A stretch of DNA of 64,000 bases from Luscinia megarhynchos (taxonomy: Eukaryota; Chordata; Aves; Passeriformes; Turdidae). Shown piece by piece: positions 13,901 through 26,600 of the stretch; the first letter of the stretch is position 1; each line of letters starts with the position of its first letter. Where the stretch lies: positions 20,095,820 to 20,159,819 of the forward strand of contig CM067569.1 in assembly GCA_034336665.1 (NCBI GenBank), given 5' to 3'. The notes under the pieces are model-generated. The model saw only the letters and a list, made by a program, of their open reading frames with translations. It ran no database searches and was not told the origin of the DNA. The position numbers and the translations under genes are program-made.

Positions 13901-16701
13901 AGATCAGTATCAAGAGGCACAAAGTATTACAGACTCAATTGTTTGTTTCTTGACAGCTAAAATCTGTGAGGCCTGTACACAGTGAAGGTGACTGTGATGA
14001 ACTGTTATGCTGTCATTTGTAATGTGTGCTCATGGCAAGATACTTTTGAAACAAGTTCAAACTTTACAAGAAAAACTATTTCATTCTAAATTCCCCATAG
14101 CATGTTACAGAGTTCCAGCTGCATTACATGCCAAAAGAAGCTGAATAAATTCTGATAATTAAAAATTTTATCTTAATTTCCCACGTTTTACTGAACCAGA
14201 CACTTCTTGTGCTTTTTAAAGTGGAGGTCAAACAGAATAGTCTTGGGAGGCTCTCTAACAGAAGTTGCTTAGACCATCCATGTACATGCATGCCAACTGC
14301 ACAAACAGACTCTGTTGAGCCTTAGCTTCATCCCAAAGTCACCTCCACACTGCAAGAATTTCTTAACTAGGCCCACAGATTTCCACAGCCCTGTGAGCCA
14401 CCAACTACCACAACTCTTTGTCTTGTTGATGATGACAATAAACCCTTTGTGTGCAGGAGATGAACATGGCCATGCTCTATGGCAAAGCATCCACTGATTT
14501 CAAGGCATTTTTATGTAAGCGAATTCTTGAGTCTCATTTCAAAAGTAATAAAGCAGCAGCTCTTTGTTTAACAGACATAAGATCAAGGCCCTTGGAAAGG
14601 AAGGAGCTGATGAAATGAAAGCTGATCTGCTGAGGAACTAGTATGAAATATGATCCATTACTAACTTTACCAAAGTTGTGTCAGTGCAGTTATAGCCATG
14701 CTCTGGGATCCTCCCGTTTCTTTTTAGAGACTGAGGAAGGTGATCTGTGTCCAGAAGGTGCAGTTTTCCCATAACCTACATTCACAGCATGCACACATTT
14801 CTGTCACAGTGTACCAATTAAATGTTCTCATGGACTGACATTGTACAAAAATAATCTTCTCTTGCTTTGCTATCAGGAAACCATGTAGCAAGAAGGAAAG
14901 AGGAATGCTGCATGTACTTTGTGAAGAGGAGGGGGACTTAACACATTTTAATGCAGTTCAGATTACATATCTCAGCTTGAGTTATCTCAGTTGTACGGAA
15001 TGAGATATTCCATAGAAGACTAACTGATTCACTGAAGTCTCTGGTACTTGCATTTCCTGGAAGGAGACAAAATTCCTTCAGTGCAAATAATTTCTACTCT
15101 ACTTAAACTTCTGTGAACCAAATTTGGATGTATTCTGGCCTGTTTTATTCTCCTCATCATTGGTATAATTCTCAGAAACATTCAGGATGCCTAACCCCAG
15201 ACATGCAAAGGACAAATTCTAATTTAGAGCTTTCAGAAGTCTAAAGTCCATATAACAGATGATGATTCAACAGATTTGATAATAGTAACTAAAATAGTAT
15301 CTCCAGTTAATTAGCAGTTGGAAGTTCCCACAGCACTCCATGTTCCACAAAACACTGCAGGAGCTCTTCTGAAACAGAAGCCTAAGCTCACTTTCATCAT
15401 CTACCAAATCTTATCATCCCACTGTGTCACACAGAGAACTGTCCTAGGGGCTCGAGCCAGAGGTAGGTCTGTCACTGCCACAGGCTGGCAACAGGCACCT
15501 CCTTGGGAATGCACAGCTTTTCCACTCTCCATTTGCCATTCAGAACTCTGTGCTTTCTTAGCCCCAGGGTTCCTCCTTAGCTCAGACGTAGTAGGATGTA
15601 TTTCACATCTTTGCTGAAGTAAATCACACAAATGCTTTGCATATTTGGCAAGCAATGTCCTTCCCCAATGTTTTCTATATCTAGATGCCAAGTCATGCTG
15701 CTTTACTAACTCAGCTTCTGAAAATTAGAACAGCACTTTCTTTCCATAAAGCCCACAACATTCCAAGATCCTAGTTTGAGGCGCTGAACATTTTATTCTG
15801 AGAGGGTGACTTAAAGTTAATTGCCTCACTGTGAGGGCAGTTTGGTGGCATCAGCATCCTTGAAGCAGTATTTTGTCACACTCCAAGTATAAACCATTGC
15901 TCACTCTTGGCTCCTGCACACAGAAAAGTAGCCATGTTGCAGCATCTTGCAGCAAGTTGCCTTCCACCAGCATTCTTTGGGCTGCAGAAGGCAAAAGCCA
16001 GTACAATGCTGTGGTTTAGCAATGACCATTCATTATACTACATCTTGGAACACACATGGTAATTGCCCAGAGTTCAGAGAGGCAATGTTTGATTAGGAAT
16101 TGTTCCTGACAGGTGAAAACACTGTTGGCAATTAGTGGGGATTGCCATGCAAATTGCCAGTGGCAAGCAGCCTATTACCAGATATAGGCCTGTGAGGAGA
16201 AGCACTGTGAAAACAGACTGAGTGCACTGTCACCTTCAGGGCTGGCTGCCAGTTCCAAATGTCAGGACTGTGCTACTGCAGGTCTCAGAATCCTGTCCAC
16301 TGCAGGAGCCACTTGACATCTTAATAGGCTTGCCAAAACAAGAAGCTTTAGCTATTCAAACCCCTGTCTCTCTCTTGCACCAACAAGTCTCTTGTATTTT
16401 AAACACTGCTAACAGCACTTGCTGATGATGCAGAAGCATGATCAGCACTCAGGAAAGCAGCCTTGCTTCTGTCAATGCCAGCATGATAAGTAAGGTGAAG
16501 AGGAAACAAAATGAAAATATTTAAGCCTTATTTAGTCTCAGCAAAACCTTTGATAGTTCAGCCTGATCTACTGCCAACCCCCTACATCTGGACTTGGTTT
16601 CTGATGAAAGCATCTACAGAAACAAATAAAGTGAGATATTCCAGTCCTAACTAATGAGTAAAGCTTAGAAATAGTCTGTCATGACAAATGGAAACTATTC
16701 T

Positions 16702-16751
16702 GTTACAAACAGCAAGAACTTCCACAGTTACTAACGGCAAGAACTTCCACA
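16702..16751. repeat. 25-bp tandem duplication, two copies
   Basis: Positions 16702-16726 and 16727-16751 are adjacent copies of a 25-bp unit GTTAC.AAC.GCAAGAACTT followed by CCACA, identical at 23 of 25 positions. No mobile-element identity is recognised. Confidence 0.9.
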
Positions 16752-19700
16752 GAGATGGGGTAAGAGAACTGCTGTAAGTACTGAAGTCCTGGAACTCTCC
16801 TCTTAAAGATAATTACAAGGGGAAGGGCAATGCTGCATTTCAGTCAGAACAAAATTATACATTTCTCTAACATATGTCATCTCAACAACTTCATAGCAAC
16901 TCTCAGCTGAAAAGTCCTTCTTGCTGTGACTAAGCAACAGTTGTCCTTGCTCTGTCAATGGAGAAATCTGAAGCACCAGAAGGATGCTTTATCTCAAGTC
17001 CCAAAGGAAACCACAAGTGGCTTGATGAACTGAGTCTACAGTGCACTCAACTGTCAGTGAACTCCTGGAATGACAAAGAGCATCCCTAATAATACAGCAA
17101 ACCCTCTGCAGACTCTGCTTCTCTAAATAAGTAAAGTGATTTGGGGTTTCATGTCTACAATAAAGGTAATAGGAGTTAATTAATATGCTTATACAGCAAA
17201 GTGTTGACTCCCTTCAACAGACACACTCCACAAGTGTGCCTAGAGGAGCATGTAAACAATGCAGTGAAGAAATTAGATGACTCTGAAGAGAATCGCTTTC
17301 TACACAATAACAGCTCCATGACAATAGGATCTTGAAGCCAGTCCAGGAGTGAACAGGAATCACCTCTACATCACAGCTTTACTGGACTGTGTGAAACAAG
17401 TTATCATACACGCATGGACGCACCTTCCACCCAAACAGTCCCCACCAGGAAACAACTCAGGTCACATAGTGAAGTAATTCAGCAGACAAGAGAGTGAAAT
17501 CCACCACTGCTATTTGACAAGGACACAGTATCTTACTGCAACTCCTTCCCACCTCACAATAAGTTAATAAAAACAGAACACCAGCCCTCTTGATGGAATG
17601 ATAAATTGGGTCTCCTGACATTCTCTATGTTAAGGAAAACACAGTGTGGCTTGGATACCAGCAGGTACAGATTTCAAAAAGCTGAAAAATAAGAATTTAT
17701 CCCTGCAAATATTTAGCTCTGTGTCCATGATCTCTTTCACTGAGCGGAATTAAGTAGTACTGTAACTTTAAGTATGTAAACAGCTACAATTATGGGCTTC
17801 TGAAGAAGGACACTCCATATGCAAATGCCATTTGACTTACTAAATGGATTTAACTTTATCCCAGCTTGCTCTGGACACTTACTGTTTTTGAAAATTCCTA
17901 ATGATCAGTTTTCACAACAATTATGTGCTGTGCTCAGAGCAGAACTGTCCCTTCCTTATTAACAACTTTACACATGCTAAAAGGTGAAATCCCACTCAGG
18001 TCTAACCACTGAAGATATCACACAATCAAAGCATTTGTAACATAAAAAATCCAAAGGGAACAACTGGCACTGAATGGCCACACAGATTTCTTCTCCCATC
18101 CGAACAGTACAGAGCTGGGAGGCATTGGCCTGTAATTGACTCAAATGTGTGGTTTTAAAGTTGTGGTTTGTGTTGGCAGTGGGATTGTTTGAAGCCAACC
18201 ATATCTGGGGGAAATACCACAGCTAAAGGGTCAATTCCAGACTGGAAATATGGTTGTACTTGACATACAGATCAGGCTACACTGGAATATTCAGGATCCT
18301 GTGGCATTAAGATAACCAACCAAATGGCAAACAGTACAGTTCCTTGGTCAAAGTGGAAGTCTAGAATGGTGAGACAGCAGTTTTATAACAGGGTCACCCC
18401 CTTTCACCTTCCCAGAGTTCCCATGGGGGCTGTCCATTCAAATTAACTAAAATCCTGGCACCCCTCTCTGCTCTGACAGAGATGAGGTCAGGGCCCATCT
18501 CATAAAAGCTGCATTAGGGTCTGTGTTCCTCAGAGGAAAAAAACCACACCCTGGCTTCAGCCGCAGTCCTAAGGATGGTCACTAGCTGGTGGTCTCTGGC
18601 TACATCTCTGGACAGTTGTACAAATTGTAATAGTGTAGCCAATGAAGTGCAACCCATTTAAACTGCTTAACATATACTGCACTGGATCCCAGAGCTGGTA
18701 AGGAGTCCTCTCAGCTGGCTACACAGTCACCAGAAAGTGCAGATTTACTAATTTCCAACCTGCTTTACTGCTCTTGTGCCAACAAACCCAAGGTAGCCCT
18801 CATTGTGAAATCAGGTTGCATTCCAGGAACAGTCAATACCAGCTGTATTTAACAGGCTGTTCTGGTGAATCCTGTTGACAGATTCTGATGTCGACAAATA
18901 AAAAAATACAACACCAAAAGAAATATAGATTATGTCCATGAAAGTTTTATGTACATTATTGATCATGTAAATCCAGAGACAACATTACAGAATGGAAATG
19001 GAATGAGCTGCTTCCTGAGGTAACATTTTAGACCATGACCTTTTTTTTGCACCGTACTCATCTATTTAAAGAGATGGTAAAAGCCCTGTGTCACAAGGCA
19101 ACCCCACGTTTGCACAGAATAGCTATGCTGCATTCTTTATTTAGGATTTGATTTTGCAATGTTGTACACAAACAGCCTTTTCCAAGCAAGTCCACTGACT
19201 GCAAGGCAGTCACTCATGTAGGCAGATTTCTCTTTCAGGCAAGGGTTTTTAGGCATCTGTTAGTACATGTTTGCATGTTCCAATTCAACACTTACTATTG
19301 TAGTCTCTGAACTTATGTAACAACTATATTAGCTCATGTAGCAATAACACTTAAAATACATTTTTATTTTTATTCCTGTTAACAGTTTTAGTATAAATTG
19401 AGTGATGTGATCCTAAGTTACAGAGTGGTATTAATTTGAGCTCTAGAATGTCAACAGGAGAAGAAAAGGCAGTTCATCGTGGTAACAAAATGCTTCATTA
19501 TCAGTCTGCAAAATACACATGACATTTAGAAGACTGTGATCCTCACATCCTTTTGAACTTTTGCAAGGATCTGTTACAAAGTGCCATTAGCAACTGATAG
19601 ACTCTTGTAGCATTGGGACAGAAACAAATTGGCTCACACTGAGTCTCATGACCTGCAGGATGGGTAACAGGGACTCACACCCTCCTGCAATGGCAAGAGT

Positions 19701-22700
19701 CCTGCACAGCAGAAGTCCTCATCACTCTTATATTCATGAATACCACATCATCTTACTAAACTGGATTACTTGGATTTAGGGATATTTCTCATCAAGATAA
19801 AATACAGTACAAAATTTTCACTGATGAGAGTTAGTTCAAGTTAATGATGCAAGTGGACACTTAGCCAGTCCTGGACATCTTCCAAGAGCTGGACAAACAT
19901 TAAATTAGCTTTGCTGCATTTGTAGGTACATGATACTAGGCTTCTTTTTATATTAAGAAAATGCAGAAGCCAAGGCTGAAAATATTAAAAGGCAGTTCTG
20001 TTGGTTTAATCTTGCTTCCACTGAAGTAAATGGAAAAATTGCCAGTCACAGATTGATATTTCCATGGAATCCCTTTATATTCCTGTGGTAGGGCAAAATG
20101 CCCTAAAAAGTTTTAAGTACCTTGACCCTGCCAGGCAGTGTAATGGAGCCTTACTGGAAATAAGAATTAGGCCTCCATCAGCTTGAATAAGGAATATATT
20201 TACATAACTGCTGTGTGCTTTCGAAAATTCTACCCAAAACAAGCACATTATTTGACCAATATGATACAACAGGCTTGTGACAGTAGAACAACTGAGTTTG
20301 TCTGACATTAGTGAGCACTAGACCAAATCAGTCCCTCAATAAGTTTCTAGGTTGGAAGAAGGCTCAGATATACAGAAATGTTTAAATTATTTTAAAGGAC
20401 ATTTTAAAAACAGAAATGGTATACAACATTTGATCCAATGCTGATGACCTATTACCAAACTGCTCAAAAGTAAGTGCTGTCCATGACAAGTTGCTTTAAG
20501 AGAAGAACAAGATAGATATGCAAAGGGTTCCCAGCACTAAAAGATGATAGTATCAACCAAGTTATTTAAATAATGTGTGTAAAAGATGGACAAAAGCAAA
20601 AAGGCTGAAGGAATCTTGTAGAAGTAGGATTCCAGAAAGGATCCTGGCTATGAAGATGGGCTTGAATGGAAGGAGCATTGAGGCTATTCTACCCTTGCTG
20701 GATACCAGCCCACTGCATGCACTCTATATGGATACTTAATTCCTCTAGCTTCCCGCACGATTAAGAATGAGAAATGCCCTGCATGTGAATATATATGTAT
20801 GACTTGGGGCTGAAACGCTGTCTCGAGAAAACCACCCAAGTTTGTTTAAAATTCTATCAGCTCAGTAGGTTGTTTCCCCCATCCTCCCCCCGCCCCCTGT
20901 GAGTGGTTACACTTTAACCATGTATGGAAGAGTTTCCAGAGGTCTGAGCCATTAAGCCTACAGAGAATAGAGGAACTTGGCAAATACGAATTAAAAGCAT
21001 TTTAAATGGCTCTGAGACAGTCTGCTTCCCCTTGCTACTGAAAATGTGATAGATGTGCTGCCATTTCTGTGTAGGAGGTCATGATCTGAGGTTTTGGACA
21101 AGTCTGTAAACTTAACTACACACAATGTGCCCCCAGAACTGTTCGAATACAGATTAGCACATCAAAACCTGCAGGGAATCTTTTGATCTTATTTAAAACA
21201 ACAAAACAAACAAACAGCTAGACAAACACAAAAACCCTACACCCCAACATTTAAAGTAGTAGTGCTGTGTGTTATCCACACACAAGCCTTCTGCCAAGTT
21301 TCTTGTACATGCCAAAAGCTATGATTATTCTTGGACAATTTCTTATTTACAACCCACTAGTGTGCATGAAACAGTGATGTTCCGTCATTTTTAAGAGCTG
21401 ATGATCACAAGAAAACCTCTAACACATCTCCTCTCACAGCACATGATTTATGGGAAGAATATTACAGCTATCTTCCTCTTCCCTATAAGAAACAGACATT
21501 TATGAAAGAAAAAAAAAAATCCAACACAACACTAAGAAAAGATCCAGGATTCAGGAAACATTGTATAGAAACTTACAAATGATAAGACATTACCCAGAAG
21601 CATGTGGAATTTACCATGGACAACGTCCTGTCTCTGGTAATACTGTACAGTGAAAAGAGAATTAATGGATATGCTTCTTCCTTTCCTCCATATTTTAGAA
21701 GACTATCATATCTGCCTTTAGAAAAACAGATTTTCTGATGATGCTCCCTTAAAACCTTTTGGAATATTCTGATTCAGAGAGTTGCTAAGTAATCACAATG
21801 CAGTGTGAAGAAAATTCAGGGTGACTCAGATTCTCACAGAGCTCATTAAGGAACTGGAATTCAGGAAATCTAAACTTTATCCCCAGCCTTCTGCAATCAC
21901 TGCACTAGAAAGCAGCATCTCATTTTCTCATTAAAAAACAGAACTAAAACTGCCAGCCTCCTTTTCAAACACTTGAAAACTTGATCAATACCCTATAAAA
22001 GCTTAGCACTTCTATCACTGTGTTATGTACTCTGTCTCTCCACCTGAAATCAACCAGATTTTGACATTTATTTTTCATACTCTCCTGGAATATTCCAGAC
22101 AACATTTATATCAATTCCACCACAGAATCATGATTCAAGAGCAGAGATTTAGTGCTGTATCAACCCAGAATAACTGATTTCAAATGATGTTACTCCAGGT
22201 CTCAGTTCTATTGCTGTAAACCCAAGTCACAGCCCCCATCATGGAATCTGATCTGTGCCACTACTTGCAGCCACACAGATCCCAAACAGAAAGTGTGCCT
22301 TTGTCTGTCCAATCACAAAATAATTTAGCAAATGTAACACAGAAAAAGATAGGTCCTAAGTGATTCCCACTGCCATTTGACTTCTGACAGCATCATTAAT
22401 GATTCCTTTACTTCTAAGAACCCCACCTTCTCTCCTACCCCAGCCATCCTGACTTTGTGACATGAAAAATTTGGGAAGAATAACAATAGTGTGTACAGTG
22501 AAAGAAAAATGTACCTATACCTTTTTATTATTTCATGAATGACAGCCTTTCTATGTATTCTATTCTTCAACAAATTCATTAATTTCATGAAGATTTTCAT
22601 GATACTTTAAAGTACCACTTCTACATCAAGAAGAAAATCGCATTGAAGTAATACTGTCTATAAATCTTTTACTATTTTGCTCCCTGTCCATTTCTCATTA

Positions 22701-23562
22701 AGGAGGACACAAACTTGCTGTTTACCCATTTTTCTTCAACTTTTTTACCTCAACATCAGAATCAGCAGTTGAGAATTATTTTGTCACATAGAACATATTA
22801 GTGCACTGAGTGAGGATGAAAACTCTGAAGAGGTGTCTGAAAGCAAGCTGCAAAACAGGTTAGCAAAGATTTGAGTGCCAAAAGCTTCTCATAACCTGCA
22901 AAATTACAAGATATAGACAAAAAAACCTCCAGACTTCAGAGTTTATTCTCTGTGAAAATTAAGTGGGTCCTAGAAGTCTTGATTGCTCAGAATATACAAC
23001 TGTGGGAATTCAAAAACTAATCAAGTCAGAGACTGGATGGGATTTCTTATACAGCAGGACAGCCCTGAGTTATGTGCTCTTGGTCCTGGGAAACCTACCA
23101 CATATAAAGCAAACAGATTTTCATGAAATCTAAAAATAATTTTAAAAGTTCTATTAACACATGATCATGTACTAAACATTACTGCAGCGTGCACAGTAAG
23201 GGACATCAATACATAAATCTATGCTTCCCTCCCTTCAGATATTACCACAAATCACAATCAAAAATAAGAGACAAATCTCTCATTTCTGTGTATTGATTGA
23301 AGAAAAACAGACATGCTCTGTGTGACAGATATGACTCTTCTCTAATGCAGCTTTCAGCAGTTCTTTAATTCAGCATATGCCTTTTATATGGATAAATATA
23401 GACAAAGCAGTTACCTGAAAGGTTTTAATATGACAGTATTTTTTATCATAGCATTACCTAAAGGTTCAGTCAAATCCTATCCTTAATGTACTAGGTGTGT
23501 GTAAGTAAGTCTGACACCTTATCAGACTATACAGATAAATGAAACATCATTACTACCTATTA

Positions 23563-23640
23563 TTCATAGGTAGGGAAATTCAATGAAGATAGAGGAAATA
23601 AAATGCTAGAGACCACACAGAGTTAGATGTTAAACTTGCT
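23563..23640 (+). repeat. Possible MIR-like ancient SINE fragment
   Basis: The order TAGGTAGGGAAATT, AATGAAGATAGAGG, AATAAAATGCTAGAG, ACCACACAGAGTTAG resembles the core of the ancient MIR SINE family. That core has a GATGGGGAAACTGAGG-type block, then an AGAGGTTAAGTGAC-type block, then GGTCACACAGCTAG. Similarity is patchy and comes from recall, so the call is tentative. Confidence 0.3.
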
Positions 23641-26600
23641 CCTTTTAGTGAGCCAAAGCTCATTTCCAGCTGCCACAGAGGAGGCTGGACAAGGCTGCTG
23701 TGCCCAGTTATGCCTCCATGTAGTTATTTCTCTCACTTGTTGGCCACAGACTATAGGTGTGCAAGACAGTAAATCATCATATGACGGCCATATAGAGAGG
23801 ATATTTTACATAAGGGGAGACCATTCAGTCACATCTAAGGAGTCTCAATGGAAATCTCTCCTGCAGAGCAGGCAGTAAGTTCTCTACAAGGTGCTTTAAA
23901 TGCTATTAGGCACACTCTGGGTTCTGGCTCTTCCTCTAAATGACTGCCTCTGTTGAACTGTATGCCTTAGGAAGTTGCAGAATAACAAACTTTGTCATTT
24001 AAATGTCAAGAAAATATTCTGGAAACACTTAACAGAAAACTGAGTCATGATGTTCAGGCTGTTCAGCCTCCTGAGCTCAGACCATTAGCAGCTATCTCAA
24101 GTCACTGATAGGAGAACTGGGAAAGCACTTATGGATACTGCAGTGGGACTCCAGTTGGGAGCAGCAGCAGGCAGCCCTTTATGTGCAACAGTATATAATG
24201 TAGCTCCAGCCTTCCAAAATGACCATAAATTACTAAGCAAGATGATGAATACCTAAAGGAAACATTAAAGTTGAAGTCAATTATGAGAAAGAGACAGGGT
24301 TACTACCTTCAGCTATCACCCAAATCTACCTAAATCAATGGTTTTTAAATGATCATGGATTTACTAGAACCTCTCTCTGCTTAATTTAATCTTGGTTTTC
24401 CCAACTAGAACAGAGGGCTGTTCCTGGAGCTATTCCAGAATGAAATCCAGATTAGCTGCAGTTTTAATTTCTTAAACCAGAGCATGGAAGAACTCTAGTA
24501 CCCAAGAGCAGTTGCTGGGCTTTCTCCACAACATAGGCTACTTGTGGCCATGCTGCCATGCCAGTCTCAGGTGAGGTAAATATTGCAAGGACAGATGCAG
24601 GTGATTACTGGAATAGAATAAAACTGGAAAACCAGGGTGAAGAACCTGCCCTGATATCAGACCACAAGCCTGTCTTAAAGTCCAAGCATCTGCATGCTCA
24701 CAGACACTCAAACTTTTGAAACAAAAGATATTCACCCATATTTGTGGCAGAATAACTAAGAAAGACCTAACCCTAGGTCTCATTCAAAATGTTTGAAATG
24801 TGCTACTAATTATTGGGTCAAATCATCAAGTTTGAGCCTGGCCCTAAATTGTTCCAGCTGCAACTGGGAAATCTAGAATCAAACCCAAACTTTAAGCTTC
24901 AAAGGCTTAAGGTCAGCCTTGACTTTCTGTGAAATTAAGACAATAATTTAAGCCAAAAATTAATTAAATCATTAAGCAGGCTTGAAAATGACCCCATGTT
25001 ACTTCCAGTTTTAGTTAAAAAAAATCTCAACTTGAATTTGCAGTTTATGCATGGTATCTCTTACTTTTATTTCATTATATTCATTTGGGGAAATTTAACA
25101 GGCAAGAGATGCCTATCCGAGAGTGGAATTGATCAGGAATGCAGTTACAACAGAAAGAATTTCAGCAGACCATAAAAGAGAAAGAGAAGAAAAAAGGAAA
25201 AGCCTACTACAAGAATAGTCTAGCTAAACAGAACTGTAGTGAGTTTGGGCTGTTTCCCAGTATTCCAGAGGGAATTCTGCTATTTGCTGAGTTTAGTGAA
25301 CATAATCTAGTGCAGAAGGAAAAAAAAATATGTGCCGCTGCTTTCACCATTTTCTCAGTTCAGCTTCATATGAGAAATCATATAAAAGACAGAAAAACTA
25401 TTGTATTACTATGAAAGCACACAGAAGCTTGCAAAGCAGATGTTCTCAGCACACATAAGAGGGACTGATTGGACTCTGAATAAAACTACACAACCAGAAT
25501 GAAAAAAATAAAGTCACTCAGCAGGCAGAGATGAATCAAGAAGTAGGGGACTCAAAAAGTAGTGTGGAAATAACATCTGTACTGATAAGTCAGTCTCATT
25601 TTGTTAAACAGTAAAAGGGAATCAATACTTTCCACTATACTTCATAGACAGCACTATTTGAGTTACTTTACTCCAAGAATTTCAGTATGCAACTTCAAGG
25701 AAATTAAAAAACGTTCAAAACATACACAAACAGTTAACAGGAAATATAAAATGAAGTAATTGAAACAGAATCTACCTCCGAAACCAGCAGATACTCCACA
25801 AGTTATTTATAGCAGAAAATTTATAAGAGATTGGAAAGGTCTTAAACCTTCTGAAGTTTTAAATACTTACTTCTTGCAGCCAAAATCACATCGGTGGAAT
25901 ATCCAGGAAAATTTTTAAAATATTGCATTAAGGAGCTTGATTAGCTGAGAATATGATGCAGCCTTTCCTTTGGACCGTCCATAGGCATTTACTCATTCAA
26001 CAGAAGCACACAGTGTGATACTGTAGTGCAGCCTTTTACATAGGGATACCAAAGAGGGGGAAGGGAGGGGAAAGCCCTTCCCCAAAGACTTTATTTAGTT
26101 CAGCCCACTCATTAAAATACAGAGTGGAAACAGCTGCTGTAGAAAGGAAGAGGATGTCCAAGCAATTTTTTGTTAACTTTCTTAGGTGTAAACTCATTTC
26201 ATTCTGGAGTCTCAGTAAGAAAAATATTTTTTCTTTTGAACTTCACTCTTCCTCTGGCATTGCTCTTTAAGAAAGTGACTCTATCTCCACTTAGTAATAA
26301 AAGCAACAGTGGATAGTCAGCTCTCCATTTTCAAAATCATTCCACCTCACTAGGGGAAAACAGATCCATAACAGATCTCCCTCTTCACCATGCAAGCTCT
26401 AGAACAAGTACACATGTGCTTTACAACACTTGTCTTCACACAATGTAATATTAATCTCAAATGACTTCGACCAAGAAGTCCCAAGCAAACAACAAATACA
26501 AGCTCATTGATAGCAACATTTAGAATTGATAGCACGTCTCTTACAGATTAGCACCTCAAAGTTAAAACCAGATAAAGAACAGAGGAAGGAGGTAAGAACA

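Larger units (their letters stand above)
231..16701. other. Unique non-coding sequence
   Basis: Apart from the simple repeats at 4751-4799 and 5951-5970 and the candidate site at 7976, this is unique AT-rich DNA. A GC-richer patch at 5289-5600 keeps several minus-strand frames open. Short pseudo-exon-like stretches on the minus strand in the first 5.4 kb are discussed as findings. No RNA gene, mobile element or recognisable coding exon was seen. Confidence 0.6.

Noticed and set aside
20349..20372. CTAGGTTGGAAGAAGG as a CR1 3' end
   Set aside because: The first 12 bases resemble the CR1 tail, but the following bases do not continue the match and no terminal repeat units are present.
20876..20897. 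Possible G-quadruplex on the minus strand
   Set aside because: Only three G runs of three or more (5, 6 and 5) are present. The six-base run cannot be split into two triplets with a loop, so the standard four-run motif is not met.
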